Of a DNA stretch of 64,000 nt, positions 55,024 through 64,000 are shown in pieces. Within the stretch, counting starts at the first letter, position 1; the number at the start of each line of letters is the position of its first letter. Source of the DNA: Nonlabens sp. Ci31. Its GTDB lineage: Bacteria; Bacteroidota; Bacteroidia; Flavobacteriales; Flavobacteriaceae. The DNA is taken from NCBI RefSeq assembly GCF_012974865.1, contig NZ_CP043633.1, forward strand, positions 3,221,501 through 3,285,500. Direction: 5' to 3'. Under the pieces are notes generated by a model. It saw only the letters and a list, made by a program, of their open reading frames with translations. It was not told the origin of the DNA and did no database searches. The translations under genes were made by a program, and so were the position numbers.

Positions 55024-56013
55024 ATGAAAATAGCCGTATTTAGTACTAAATCTTACGATCAAGAATACTTTGAAAAATATAATGATACGAACAATTATAA
55101 CTTTTCATTTTTTGAAACTGCTCTAAATAAAGACACTGCAAATCTAACCATAGGCTTTCAGGTTGTATGTGTCTTTGTCAACGATAATGTTGATAAAGAT
55201 ACTATTGAAATCCTGTCTAAAAATGGGGTGGAACTGATTGCATTGAGATGCGCAGGTTTTAATAATATTGATATAGAAACTGCCAAAGCTAAAAACATAA
55301 AAGTGGTTCGGGTACCCGCATATTCACCAGAGGCGGTAGCAGAGCATGCACTAGCCTTAATTTTAACTCTAAATAGAAAAACACATAAAGCCTATAATAG
55401 AGTTCGTGAAGGAAACTTTTCTCTAAAAAATCTAATCGGCTTTAATGTTCACGGTAAAACAGTTGGAGTTATTGGCACTGGTCAAATTGGTGAAACCTTT
55501 TGTCGAATTATCAAGGGCTTTGGATGTCGTATTATTGCTTTTGATATTTCAAAATCTCAAGAATTGATTGATTTGGGAGTGACATACTTAACGTTAGATG
55601 AAGTCTTTCAACAATCAGATATTCTCTCCCTACATTGCCCCTTAAACAAGCATACCAAACATATGGTAAATGAACGGTCCATCGCTTTAATGAAGAAAGG
55701 AATCATGATTATCAATACCAGTAGAGGTGCACTAATAAATACCGTAGATGTCATTAAAGGGCTTTCTAATAAGAAAATTGGATATTTAGGAATTGATGTA
55801 TACGAGCAAGAAGAAAACCTGTTTTATGAAGATTTATCAGAACGCATCATACAAGATGAACTTATCTTAAGACTTAATGGTTTTCCTAATGTATTAATTA
55901 CTTCGCACCAAGCATATTTCACTAAAGAAGCCATGGAAGAAATTACCACCACGACTCTAGAAAATATCAAAGCATTTGAAAATAAGCTAGAATTAGAAAA
56001 TGAAGTAAGGTAA
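55024..56013 (+). CDS. D-isomer 2-hydroxyacid dehydrogenase (D-lactate dehydrogenase type)
   Basis: A 329-aa NAD-dependent dehydrogenase. It has the NAD motif GKTVGVIGTGQIGETFCRI, and the catalytic Arg in LRCAGFNNID, Glu in YEQEENLFYED and His in TSHQAYFT. The VRVPAYSPEAVAEHALALIL segment and the FYEDLSERIIQDE loop are those of fermentative D-lactate dehydrogenases (LdhA). Reduces pyruvate to D-lactate or a related 2-oxoacid. Stand-alone gene. Confidence 0.88.
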   Translation: MKIAVFSTKSYDQEYFEKYNDTNNYNFSFFETALNKDTANLTIGFQVVCVFVNDNVDKDTIEILSKNGVELIALRCAGFNNIDIETAKAKNIKVVRVPAYSPEAVAEHALALILTLNRKTHKAYNRVREGNFSLKNLIGFNVHGKTVGVIGTGQIGETFCRIIKGFGCRIIAFDISKSQELIDLGVTYLTLDEVFQQSDILSLHCPLNKHTKHMVNERSIALMKKGIMIINTSRGALINTVDVIKGLSNKKIGYLGIDVYEQEENLFYEDLSERIIQDELILRLNGFPNVLITSHQAYFTKEAMEEITTTTLENIKAFENKLELENEVR

Positions 56014-56158
56014 TATAGCTCGCAAAGGCTTTATAAATCTGGCTAGTACCTGTATAAGATGATATTATTCATTACATCCAACAAATCACAGTTTAAACAT
56101 GCATAAAAACATTTAAAAGAAAACAAGTAAGAGGTGGCCTTCCGTAATAAATACCTTT

Positions 56159-56968
56159 TTAATCGGTACTGTTTTTAATTTCTAAAAATGCATTACTTTT
56201 TTTACTAAGTAGTTCAAGAAATTCTATTTCGTTACCGTAATTCAACAAATTAAAATCAAAACCTTTGGTTTCAACATATCTAATAAATTCCTCTACTCGA
56301 TGCTCCGGAATATTAAAATGTTCCACTAAGAAGGTAGATCCTAGATAGTATTTTATAGATTTTGCTGGAACTTCTGGAACACCAGCCGCTTTTTTATCTT
56401 TTACTTCAGATCTAAAAAGAGGTATTAATAATTGATCTACCACATTTGTAATATTTAAACCCGTCACCATAGAAATAGCGATGGATTCATTACCTATTTC
56501 TTCGATTTGGTCCTTATTTTCATCCCCAAATTCAATCACGTCTTTATCTTTTATACCAAAATAAACTGCATTAGATTTTAAATCAAATGTTTTTGCGATA
56601 GTAACATCTTTCTCAATGTTACCTGTCAGTAACTTAGTAGTAATTACAACCTCGTCTAATTTTTCAACTTCTTCAATCAAAAAAATGCGCATTTTTTTTG
56701 ATTCTAAAATATAATTATTGACGAGTACATCAAAGTTTTGATACTCTAAAGCCCTAACTTCTATAAGATCGTTTAAAGCTACGGAAAGGTTAAACTCTCC
56801 TTTTTCATTAGTAGTTGCACCTAATTTTGATGACGAATTGTATATAGCTATACCTCTAATATCGCTTCCTTCGACTATAATTTTTCCTTCAATATTTACT
56901 CGTTTTACTTCTTGAGAATTAGCAAGAGAACTTATCAAACACACAAATAATAATAGTAGCTTTTTCAT
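56159..56968 (-). CDS. Secreted protein with carboxypeptidase-like regulatory (CarboxypepD_reg-like) domain
   Basis: A 269-aa exported protein. It has a signal peptide (KKLLLLFVCLISSLANSQ) and an N-terminal beta-sandwich (NIEGKIIVEGSDIRGIAIYN, GATTNEKGEFNL, DLIEVRALEYQNFDV, EVEKLDEVVIT) of the kind that begins TonB-dependent receptors and starch-binding components. The remaining 150 residues are a helical region without known family. No beta-barrel follows, so it is not a receptor itself. I start at the ATG at 56968, which gives a standard signal peptide, rather than an upstream codon adding 29 residues. Confidence 0.82.
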   Translation of the reverse strand: MKKLLLLFVCLISSLANSQEVKRVNIEGKIIVEGSDIRGIAIYNSSSKLGATTNEKGEFNLSVALNDLIEVRALEYQNFDVLVNNYILESKKMRIFLIEEVEKLDEVVITTKLLTGNIEKDVTIAKTFDLKSNAVYFGIKDKDVIEFGDENKDQIEEIGNESIAISMVTGLNITNVVDQLLIPLFRSEVKDKKAAGVPEVPAKSIKYYLGSTFLVEHFNIPEHRVEEFIRYVETKGFDFNLLNYGNEIEFLELLSKKSNAFLEIKNSTD

Positions 56969-57478
56969 AATAAAAATATCTTCTATAAAGATACTTAGTA
57001 AGTATTCACTTTCAACCCTAATGAGCTTAAATTTTGTGAAAAACAGTTTGCTCATCTTAAAAAAATCAATAGCTATTTAATTGTTTTATCTCACTATAAA
57101 AATAAAATAAGCAACGACATAACTACCACCACTCTTAGAAAGATTAGGGCATTTAAAAACATATAGAATTAGAAAGCGAAGTAAAATAAAACAGTGCTGA
57201 TAAAATATTTTCAAGAGCTGTATAATTTGCCCTAACAAAACAATAAATAAAAACTTATCAACCTCCTTCTTTTAAACCTTAAATCTGTTACCTCTATCTT
57301 TACAGACCAAGAAGAAATAACAGATTTAAAGCAAACTTCCCTGTAATCTATATCATAGGGAAGTTATAGTTGATAAAACATGGTAGCTATAGAAGGTAAG
57401 CTTTAAAGTAAAAGCTACTACCCTATTAGCAGTAAGCAGAACGCACGTGATTTTTATTATGCTGCTAACCTGTTTAGT
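56969..57478. other. Intergenic region with inverted repeats
   Basis: No gene. Holds two successive inverted repeats (57277-57365). Confidence 0.45.
57277..57365. repeat. Two adjacent inverted repeats
   Basis: CCTTAAATCTGTTA (57277-57290) pairs with TAACAGATTTAAAG (57318-57331), and AACTTCCCT (57334-57342) pairs with AGGGAAGTT (57357-57365). Neither has a following T-tract. The arrangement could fold as a two-stem RNA or as a decayed element end. Confidence 0.45.
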
Positions 57479-57958
57479 TTACATACTTGATTTAGCTGGA
57501 GCTGTAGTTGTACTCATATCACGTACACACACATACTTACCATCGCGTTTCTCAAAATAAGACATGTAATTTCCATTTTGTAATTCGTTCCCGTCAGCAT
57601 CAAATTCGGTCCAAGAACCTATTTCAACAGCTTTATCACCTTCTGCAAAAAGATCTACAATTTTGTAGACGTTATAATTTCCTAATGTGTCGTTTGCCAT
57701 ATTAGAAGCTATGTTTTCTCTTATGGCTGTTTTACCTTTTTTAGGTTGTTGATTACGACTGTAAGTTACAGCGTCCTCGCCGTAATAGTCTGCTACAGCG
57801 GTAGCGTCCTGAGCTTTTTCTCCTTCGGCATAAGCATCTTCTAATGCTTGAATTTCGCTTTTAACCTGATCCATATCCAGCACTTCTTCTTCCTTTTCTT
57901 TAGTCGAACAAGCTGAAATAATTAAAATAAAAAAGGCTAAAACTGTAACTAATTTCAT
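57479..57958 (-). CDS. SnoaL/DUF4440-like lipoprotein
   Basis: A 159-aa lipoprotein (lipobox ISAC, Cys17). An acidic linker is followed by a SnoaL/NTF2-like fold: IQALEDAYAEGEKAQDATAV, ADYYGEDAVTYSRNQQPKKG, KTAIRENIA and YFEKRDGKYVCVRDMS. This matches DUF4440-type proteins that often bind small ligands or act as ketosteroid-isomerase-like enzymes; the actual role is unknown. The region upstream (beyond 57958) is free of genes for about 400 bp. Confidence 0.82.
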   Translation of the reverse strand: MKLVTVLAFFILIISACSTKEKEEEVLDMDQVKSEIQALEDAYAEGEKAQDATAVADYYGEDAVTYSRNQQPKKGKTAIRENIASNMANDTLGNYNVYKIVDLFAEGDKAVEIGSWTEFDADGNELQNGNYMSYFEKRDGKYVCVRDMSTTTAPAKSSM

Positions 57959-58375
57959 GGTTTTTTTCTTGATCGTTGGTATTGGTTTAATTATAAAGAT
58001 ACTACATCATCCTAATTAATTAAACTTTTAAATGATTTTTTATTGCTTTATGGAATTGATTGACAAACATTTACAAATAACAAACTGTAGTAAATCATTA
58101 ATTTAACTATTTCATTATATAAATCTTTTACAGGATTCAATTGTGGATAAATAGGGGCTTTAAGCTATAAATTTATTTACTGGTATCGCTTTCGCGAAAG
58201 CGATAAAAACACCAATATCATGGATAACAAGCCAGAAATAGAAAGCTTAGATAAGTGAACCATTCCACTAGTAAAAGCAAGGAACCTTAGACATTGGTTT
58301 AACATTTTTGGAGAAAAGTATAACAAGAAAATTCCTATATTCCTTTTTTAATAGATCATTTATAAAGACTTAATC
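57959..58375. other. Intergenic region between divergent genes
   Basis: About 415 bp containing the palindrome at 58184-58205; promoters for both flanking genes are expected here but not clear. Confidence 0.45.
58184..58205. repeat. REP-like perfect palindrome
   Basis: Perfect 11-bp arms without loop, core GCTTTCGCGAAAGC at 58188-58201, flanked by TATC/GATA. Lies in a divergent gap between the SnoaL-like lipoprotein gene and gapN. Confidence 0.9.
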
Positions 58376-59953
58376 ATGAACATTCCAGAGAAGTATCAAA
58401 TCAAAGAAATAGTAATACAAAAATCCTACCTCGTCAATGGGGAATTAAGACAATGGAATGGTGAAAGTTCCGAAGTGTTTTCTAGCATATCTTCAACAGA
58501 GACCTACCAGCCTACTCTTTTGGGTAACATTCCCACTTTAGGAGAAAAAGAAGCTATAGAAGCGCTAGACGCAGCCGTTGACGCCTATGATAGAGGCCAA
58601 GGTCTATGGCCTACAATGAAAGTAGAAGACCGTATTTCTTGTATGAAAAAGTTTGTGGAACAAATGAAAACGAAGCGAGAAGAAATTGTGAAGTTGTTGA
58701 TGTGGGAAATTGGCAAAAACCTACCAGACTCCGAAAAAGAGTTTGATAGAACGGTAGACTATATCTACGATACTATTGAAGATTACAAACAAATGGACCG
58801 CGATAGCGCAAAATTTGAGAAACACAGCGGTGTAAACGCACATATAAGAAGAGGACCTCTTGGCGTTGTGTTGTGCCTCGGACCTTATAATTACCCTTTA
58901 AACGAAACCTTTGCCCTTTTAATCCCCGCATTAATCATGGGAAATACGGCGGTTTTTAAACCTGCAAAATTTGGAGTTCTATTGTTATGCCCACTACTAG
59001 AAGCTTTCCAAAATAGTTTTCCAAAAGGAGTGGTCAATATTATTTTTGGCAGAGGAAGAACAGTAGCAAATCCAATCATGAAAGATGGACGTGTTGATGT
59101 GCTAGCGCTTATAGGGCATAGTAATTCTGCAAATGCCCTACAAAGCGTGCATCCTAAAAGTAATCGCTTGCGTATGGTCCTTGGGTTAGAGGCAAAAAAC
59201 CCAGCAATAGTATTAAAAGATGCCGACTTAGATCTGGCCATAGACGAATGTATTGCAGGAACAACATCATTTAATGGTCAGCGTTGTACCGCACTTAAAG
59301 TATTGTATGTACATGAATCGATAGTTGATGAATTTAACAAAAGGTTTTCTCAAAAAGTAGATGCTCTTAAATTCGGTAATCCATGGGAAGACGGTGCCAA
59401 ATTAACTCCTTTACCAGAACCTAATAAACCTGCTTACATACAAGAATTGATTGACGACGCTTTAGAAAAAGGAGGTGAAATTATCAATCAAAAAGGAGGC
59501 GTAACCACTCATAATTATATCTTTCCAGCTGTCGTATATCCAGTAACAAAAAATATGCGGGTGTACGAAGAAGAACAATTTGGACCTATTATACCTATCA
59601 TCTCCTTTTCAGATATTGAAGAGCCATTGGATGACATGGCAGCATCTAATTACGGCCAGCAAGTCAGCTTATTTGGAAAAGACGTGCAAACATTAGCACC
59701 GCTCATAGATACGTTGGTGAATTTAGTTTGCCGTGTAAACCTGAACAGTTCCTGTCAACGTGGACCTGACGTATACCCTTTTACGGGAAGAAAAGATTCT
59801 GCTGTAGGTACGTTAAGTGTTCATGATGCCTTACGTTCCTTTTCCATTAGAACATTTGTAGCTGCTAAAGACAACGAATACAACAATGCTATTTTAAAGA
59901 ATTTGATGGATGCAAGGATTTCCAATTTTGTCAGTACCGATTACATTCTTTAA
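58376..59953 (+). CDS. gapN: NADP-dependent non-phosphorylating glyceraldehyde-3-phosphate dehydrogenase
   Basis: A 525-aa aldehyde dehydrogenase of the GapN type, oxidising glyceraldehyde-3-phosphate directly to 3-phosphoglycerate and making NADPH but no ATP. It has [30 protein letters not shown], the active-site Glu in [13 protein letters not shown] and catalytic Cys304 in [11 protein letters not shown]. The C-terminal [20 protein letters not shown] with [18 protein letters not shown] distinguishes GapN from other aldehyde dehydrogenases. Length is slightly above that of plant and Streptococcus GapN (about 475-500). Ends before a strong hairpin. Confidence 0.88.
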   Translation: MNIPEKYQIKEIVIQKSYLVNGELRQWNGESSEVFSSISSTETYQPTLLGNIPTLGEKEAIEALDAAVDAYDRGQGLWPTMKVEDRISCMKKFVEQMKTKREEIVKLLMWEIGKNLPDSEKEFDRTVDYIYDTIEDYKQMDRDSAKFEKHSGVNAHIRRGPLGVVLCLGPYNYPLNETFALLIPALIMGNTAVFKPAKFGVLLLCPLLEAFQNSFPKGVVNIIFGRGRTVANPIMKDGRVDVLALIGHSNSANALQSVHPKSNRLRMVLGLEAKNPAIVLKDADLDLAIDECIAGTTSFNGQRCTALKVLYVHESIVDEFNKRFSQKVDALKFGNPWEDGAKLTPLPEPNKPAYIQELIDDALEKGGEIINQKGGVTTHNYIFPAVVYPVTKNMRVYEEEQFGPIIPIISFSDIEEPLDDMAASNYGQQVSLFGKDVQTLAPLIDTLVNLVCRVNLNSSCQRGPDVYPFTGRKDSAVGTLSVHDALRSFSIRTFVAAKDNEYNNAILKNLMDARISNFVSTDYIL

Positions 59954-60544
59954 AAGTATCCTAGGACTTTTAACGTTGTTTTTCAAAACAACTATGTGAA
60001 AGTCATTAAGATCTAAAAAAGCTTAGGAGTTATTTAAGGTTCCCTATTTTTTAAATAGGGAACCTTAATTTTATACGGCAATAAAAATACCTCAACTATA
60101 GGCGTAATTTTAAACCATATATTGCACACCTATCATCATCTAGAAATACTATGCAGTAGCAGTCCGATTGTTTCAAAATCTATTTCTAAAATAGAACTTG
60201 GTTAGGGCTTTCTAAATGTTTTTGATCAAAACTTTGATTAAAGAAGTAAACAAATTCCAATAAAAGCTAAGAAACTCTCTTCTGTTTCCCTCACCGAAGG
60301 AGGTACTGCTGTACTGCACTCCATACCTCCGTTTAACGTGAAAGTTCTCTTTAAACAGGCATTTTAGAAATCACTATGATGCAACTTAATTATTTTTTAT
60401 TATTAACTACACCCCTTTAAATAATAGGGTGCACTATTGCTTTTTTGATACATACCAACAGATACACCCTAAATTTTATATGAAAAACCTTTCAGATTTT
60501 ATATAAATAACAGAACTTCCCCAAATAATTTAAAAAGTAACATC
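59954..60544. other. Intergenic region with terminator and an inverted repeat
   Basis: Besides the terminator at 60034-60073, GGAGGTA (60299-60305) and TACCTCC (60324-60330) form a loose inverted repeat upstream of the alanine dehydrogenase gene. A regulator site is possible but not supported further. Confidence 0.4.
60034..60073 (+). terminator. Strong terminator after gapN
   Basis: A perfect 16-bp stem (TTAAGGTTCCCTATTT and complement, 60034-60049 and 60053-60068) with a 3-nt loop, followed by TTTTA. The symmetric A/T flanks make it usable on both strands. Confidence 0.8.
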
Positions 60545-61630
60545 ATGATTGTTGGTATTCCTAAAGAGATTAAAAACAACGAAAGCAGGGTCGGTATAAC
60601 ACCTGCTGGAGTTTTTGAATTAGTAAAAAACAAACATACGGTATGCGTTCAATCAAATGCCGGAGATGGAAGTGGTTTTTTAAATGATGATTATGTAAAG
60701 GCAGGAGCTTTAATTCTCGATACTATTGAGCAAGTTTATGGGGGTTGTGAAATGATCGTAAAGGTTAAAGAACCTATTGCCGAGGAATACGCTTTGATAA
60801 AGGAAGGTCAGATCCTGTTTACTTACTTTCATTTTGCCTCCAGTGAGCTATTGACAAAAGCCATGATTAAAGCAAAGGCGATTTGCATTGCTTATGAAAC
60901 TGTTGAAGACCAGGAAGGCGGCTTACCACTACTAACTCCTATGTCTGAAGTAGCCGGAAGATTAGCTATACAACAAGGTGCTAAATATTTAGAAAAACCA
61001 GTCAAAGGTCGCGGTGTGCTTTTAGGAGGCGTACCGGGTGTAGCTCCGGGTAAAGTTTTGGTTCTAGGAGCTGGTGTGGTAGGTATACAAGCCGCAAAAA
61101 TGGCAGCTGGTCTAGGAGCTCATGTTACTATTATGGACATCAACATGAAACGATTGCGTTATGTAAACGATGTCATGCCCCCGCATGTAGTGACAGAATT
61201 TTCCAACGAATTTAATATCAGAAAACACATCAAAACTCATGATTTGATCATTGGAGGGGTGCTACTTAAGGGTGCTAAAGCTCCTAATTTGATTACGAGA
61301 GATATGCTTAAAGAAATGCGTCCAGGAACAGTGATTGTAGATGTAGCCGTGGATCAAGGTGGTTGTGTAGAGACCACTAAACCTACAACCCATCAAGATC
61401 CTGTATATATTATTGATGATGTCGTGCATTATTGTGTAGCTAACATGCCTGGAGCAGTTCCTTGCACCTCTACAATTGCATTGACTAATGTTACTCTTCC
61501 CTTTGTGTTGAAATTAGCAAATATGGGTTGGGAAGCTGCTTGTGAAAAAGACGCCTACCTTAAAAAAGGATTGAATATCATCTCTGGTAAAGTAGTTTAT
61601 GAAGAGATCAATGAAGCTTTTGGTTGGTAA
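60545..61630 (+). CDS. ald: Alanine dehydrogenase
   Basis: A 361-aa NAD-dependent enzyme interconverting alanine with pyruvate and ammonia. Features are the start VGIPKEIKNNESRVGITPAG, YFHFASSELLTKAM, the active-site lysine region VKVKEP, LGGVPGVAPGKVLVLGAGVV (NAD fold) and VANMPGAVPCTSTIALTNVT. Length is close to characterised enzymes (about 370). Stand-alone gene with a long upstream region. Confidence 0.92.
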   Translation: MIVGIPKEIKNNESRVGITPAGVFELVKNKHTVCVQSNAGDGSGFLNDDYVKAGALILDTIEQVYGGCEMIVKVKEPIAEEYALIKEGQILFTYFHFASSELLTKAMIKAKAICIAYETVEDQEGGLPLLTPMSEVAGRLAIQQGAKYLEKPVKGRGVLLGGVPGVAPGKVLVLGAGVVGIQAAKMAAGLGAHVTIMDINMKRLRYVNDVMPPHVVTEFSNEFNIRKHIKTHDLIIGGVLLKGAKAPNLITRDMLKEMRPGTVIVDVAVDQGGCVETTKPTTHQDPVYIIDDVVHYCVANMPGAVPCTSTIALTNVTLPFVLKLANMGWEAACEKDAYLKKGLNIISGKVVYEEINEAFGW

Positions 61631-61822
61631 AAGCTTTTATAGTTCCATATACTAGCATATTCATAGGGATTTGTTAGGGCTGAGGCCTTATTAAAAGTTG
61701 CTTAATAACCCGTGGAGACCAGCTCGAATTGAATTGTTTTAAAATTCACCTCTCCTTAAAATGACCCCAAATTTTTATTGCTTTTTTTTTGTAAAAAATG
61801 ATAAGAGAAAAAAGTGCCTCTA

Positions 61823-63070
61823 TTACAATAATACCGCACTTTCAATCTTACTCACCACAGCCTGTGCGGCAGCCTTACCGTTTAACATGGCCGCATTAAG
61901 AGAGCCATTACTTAAATGGTCCCCTGCTAGAAATATATGTTCTGTCAATTGTGTTTCTGATGGGGTCATAGAATAATTTAAAGAGTCCAATTGAGGCAAT
62001 GCTTTTTTAATGTGATGCAATTGAATCAATTCAGATGCTTTGATTCCCGTTTCTTCTCTCAATTCTTTGATCACACGCTCCGCAAGTTGTTGATCACTTA
62101 ATTGATGCTTTTTAATAACAGATACACTGATTACAATCCTGTGATTTTCAAAAACATCTTGTAAAAAATGAAAATTATTGATCAATACCTCTCCGTTAGA
62201 TACTAAACCTATGATGGCCTCGTCAAAACCGGCGTGGTCTGTTTCAAAATAGAGAACCGTTACTTGGTGCCATGGAATCATTTCTTTAGGTAAATTAGGA
62301 ACTACATCTCCCGCTGGGGCTGCAACAATCGTGTAATCTGACAAAAACTTTTCTCCATTTTCCAATGTGATTTTATTTCCTAAGACAGCACTTACTTTTT
62401 GTTTTAACTGAATAGTACCTTTGGGTAGATGAGAAGCCAGTTGCTCTGGAATTGCCTTGATACCGCCAGCGGGTATGGTTGCATTGCCCTCTGTAAACAT
62501 TTTGAAGACAAATTCAAACATGCGACTGCTGGTCGCTAGCTCTGTTTCTAAGAATATACCTGCATAAAAAGGTGTAAAGAAACTGGATATCATCTTTTGA
62601 GAAAACCCGTATTCTTCCAGATAGGTTTTTGTAGTCGTTTCTGGTGAAGCAAACACCTCTTGAAGTGTTTTTTGTTTTAGCTTTCGCGAAAGCGAGAACA
62701 CCAACCATTTATCTTTTAAAGATCCGACTCCTGCAACTAAGGTGCTCCATAAGAAACTGTAATCTCTAGAAGCATCACCAAGCCTATAAGTCTTACCGTC
62801 TTTGAAAATCATGGACCCAGGAACGAATTTGCGCAATTTTAAAGCTTCTACATCTAGAAATTCATGTACCGCCGGATAGGCATCCAGCATCACTTGGAAA
62901 CCCTGATCGAGTATCAAGCCATTTTTAATAACGCTATTCACGCGTCCTCCCACAAATGAATTGACATCATATATGGTTGATTTATAACCAGCGTTTTGTA
63001 AAGTTAAAGCAGCAGTTAGACCACTAACTCCAGCGCCTATAATAGTAATTTGGGGTTGGCTTTTTTCCAT
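61823..63070 (-). CDS. FAD-dependent oxidoreductase (protoporphyrinogen oxidase/phytoene desaturase-like)
   Basis: A 415-aa flavoprotein. It has FAD-binding ITIIGAGVSGLTAALTLQNA, a second fingerprint VGGRVNSVIKNGLILDQGFQ, GYSMTP-region-like TPSETQLTEHIFLAGDHLSN and the C-terminal GSLNAAMLNGKAAAQAVV. It fits NAD(P)-binding/amine-oxidase-type proteins that act on carotenoids or porphyrins; substrate unknown. I start at the ATG at 63070 (MEKSQPQ) instead of a TTG at 63103. A REP-like palindrome (62680-62693) lies within it, coding for the FSLSRKLK part of VFSLSRKLKQK. Confidence 0.83.
   Translation of the reverse strand: MEKSQPQITIIGAGVSGLTAALTLQNAGYKSTIYDVNSFVGGRVNSVIKNGLILDQGFQVMLDAYPAVHEFLDVEALKLRKFVPGSMIFKDGKTYRLGDASRDYSFLWSTLVAGVGSLKDKWLVFSLSRKLKQKTLQEVFASPETTTKTYLEEYGFSQKMISSFFTPFYAGIFLETELATSSRMFEFVFKMFTEGNATIPAGGIKAIPEQLASHLPKGTIQLKQKVSAVLGNKITLENGEKFLSDYTIVAAPAGDVVPNLPKEMIPWHQVTVLYFETDHAGFDEAIIGLVSNGEVLINNFHFLQDVFENHRIVISVSVIKKHQLSDQQLAERVIKELREETGIKASELIQLHHIKKALPQLDSLNYSMTPSETQLTEHIFLAGDHLSNGSLNAAMLNGKAAAQAVVSKIESAVLL
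62680..62693. repeat. REP-like palindrome inside a coding sequence
   Basis: Exact 14-bp core with GAGAACACC on the right, the same GAGAAC flank as copies at 25603 and 21213. Unlike the others it lies within a gene, in frame and without stop. Confidence 0.88.
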
Positions 63071-63169
63071 GGCGTAAAAATAATCTAGAGCAGGAGATTT
63101 CAAAGGGTTTATTCAATGCTTAACAAAAAGAATTTTAAGACCAAGTATCTTTACAAAAACACCAACTCC

Positions 63170-64000
63170 ATGTTATTGCAAGAAAATACCCAAGAAGTAG
63201 GTTTTACAGATAAAATAGTGTCCACTACGCTATCTTATTACGAACAATTTATTGAATACATACCACGACTAGGTGTAGGACTTACCATTATTATACTAGG
63301 AGTATTTATAGCTGGCTTCTTTGGTAGGTTTACAACTTCCAGAGTGAGTAAGCGCACACAAGACCCCTTGATGAGCCGTTTCTTGGGAAAAGCAATTCGT
63401 TTTATGCTCATCATTGTATTTGTAATGCTAGCGCTTAGAACAGCTGGATTAGGTGATATCAGCGCAGGGATATTAGCTACAGCTGGAGCCAGTGCCGTAG
63501 TTTTAGGATTTGCATTTAAAGATATTGGTCAGAACTTTATTGCAGGTATTATTTTAAGTTTTAACCGACCTTTTAATGTGAATGATACCGTAGAAATAGG
63601 TGCTAATTTTGGAAGGGTCAAAGAGCTCGAATTTAGATATACTAAACTTAAAACATTTGATGGTAAAGATGTGTATATTCCTAATTCTGACGTTATCACG
63701 CAGCCGGTAACCAACTATACTGAAGATGGATTCTTTCGTTGGGATTTTATAGTAGGTATCGATTATGAAGACGATATCAACCTGGCAAAGGATTGCATCA
63801 TGCAAGCTCTAAAAATAGATTCTAAAGTAATTGAAGATGAAGGACATGTCAATTATGTTATTGAAAATGAGCTAGCTACCAGCACAATAAACTTAAAGGT
63901 TTTCTTCTGGGTGGATACTTTTGATTTTGGAAGAGTTGCTAACGCAACTCGTGGTCGTGTGATTGGAAATGTAAAAAGGGCATTAATGGAAAAAGGCTTC
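63170..64000 (+). CDS. MscS family mechanosensitive channel, cut by the right edge
   Basis: An open frame from ATG 63170 to the end of the window (277 codons, no stop). One or two membrane helices (YIPRLGVGLTIIILGVFIAG; FMLIIVFVMLALRTAGL) precede the pore helix (AGASAVVLGFAFKDIGQNF). The MscS beta domain (FNVNDTVEIGANFGRVKELE) and RWDFIVGIDYEDDINLAKDC follow. Different in sequence from the channel at 4624, so not a recent duplicate. The C-terminus is outside the window. Confidence 0.88.
   Translation, partial: MLLQENTQEVGFTDKIVSTTLSYYEQFIEYIPRLGVGLTIIILGVFIAGFFGRFTTSRVSKRTQDPLMSRFLGKAIRFMLIIVFVMLALRTAGLGDISAGILATAGASAVVLGFAFKDIGQNFIAGIILSFNRPFNVNDTVEIGANFGRVKELEFRYTKLKTFDGKDVYIPNSDVITQPVTNYTEDGFFRWDFIVGIDYEDDINLAKDCIMQALKIDSKVIEDEGHVNYVIENELATSTINLKVFFWVDTFDFGRVANATRGRVIGNVKRALMEKGF

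Noticed and set aside
1..64000. tRNA, rRNA, CRISPR arrays, transposases, prophage
   Set aside because: No cloverleaf-type sequence, rRNA block, spaced direct repeats or transposase/phage genes were recognised; the tail-collar protein is secreted and isolated.

Overview
The window looks like a chromosome segment of a low-GC marine-type member of the Flavobacteriaceae (Bacteroidota). Evidence for this: AT-rich sequence with weak Shine-Dalgarno sites, lipoproteins with short Bacteroidota-style signal peptides, PAS-rich sensor kinases, a proline operon whose glutamate kinase lacks the PUA domain, a DabA/DabB inorganic-carbon pump, and many copies of a GCTTTCGCGAAAGC palindrome between genes. The genus cannot be fixed from this sequence alone; a Nonlabens/Dokdonia-like organism is only a guess.

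Layout. 0.6-3.7 kb: a colinear envelope or stress cluster (DUF4136 lipoprotein, single-pass protein, PRC-barrel protein, polytopic protein, and a 50-aa YqaE/Pmp3 peptide). 4-7.5 kb: an accessory stretch with a MscS channel, a small secreted protein whose 3' end is a dispersed repeat, a broken DUF4350-like gene, and a HigB/HigA pair whose toxin is decayed and whose antitoxin is intact. 7.5-15.5 kb: aconitase, dihydroorotase plus a DUF6671-like zinc-ribbon protein, a CvfB C-terminal half, a mutarotase-like enzyme and a methyltransferase. 16.2-20.1 kb: a hybrid histidine kinase followed by two pseudogenes (DinB-like, alpha/beta hydrolase). 20.2-27.9 kb: cyclophilin lipoprotein, FUSC-family protein, sterol-desaturase-family enzyme, vanadium-haloperoxidase-like lipoprotein and GNAT. 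28-31.9 kb: cysE-cysM, an exported methyltransferase and a CDF metal exporter. 32.3-35.1 kb: proC-proB-proA, closed by a strong terminator. 35.4-41.2 kb: an MFS carrier, a small DUF7677-like protein and dabB-dabA. 41.9-54.3 kb: a signalling district with three sensor kinases (one of about 1650 aa with about ten PAS domains and a GAF) and three receiver proteins, interrupted by an SDR and an amine-oxidase-like flavoprotein. 54.4-64 kb: a frameshifted tail-collar protein, a D-2-hydroxyacid dehydrogenase, a carboxypeptidase-like-domain protein, a SnoaL-like lipoprotein, GapN, alanine dehydrogenase, an FAD oxidoreductase and a second MscS channel cut by the window edge.

The most unusual content is in the non-coding DNA and the broken genes. 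There are (i) a REP-like palindrome family, one copy of which lies in frame inside a flavoprotein gene; (ii) a roughly 100-bp repeat found four times, each time 50-75 bp after a plus-strand stop codon and containing a hairpin of terminator type; (iii) two further dispersed repeats tied to the accessory 0-13 kb region; and (iv) at least five genes broken by stops or frameshifts whose remaining sequence is still readable, implying recent decay. No rRNA, tRNA, CRISPR array, transposase or prophage was found.
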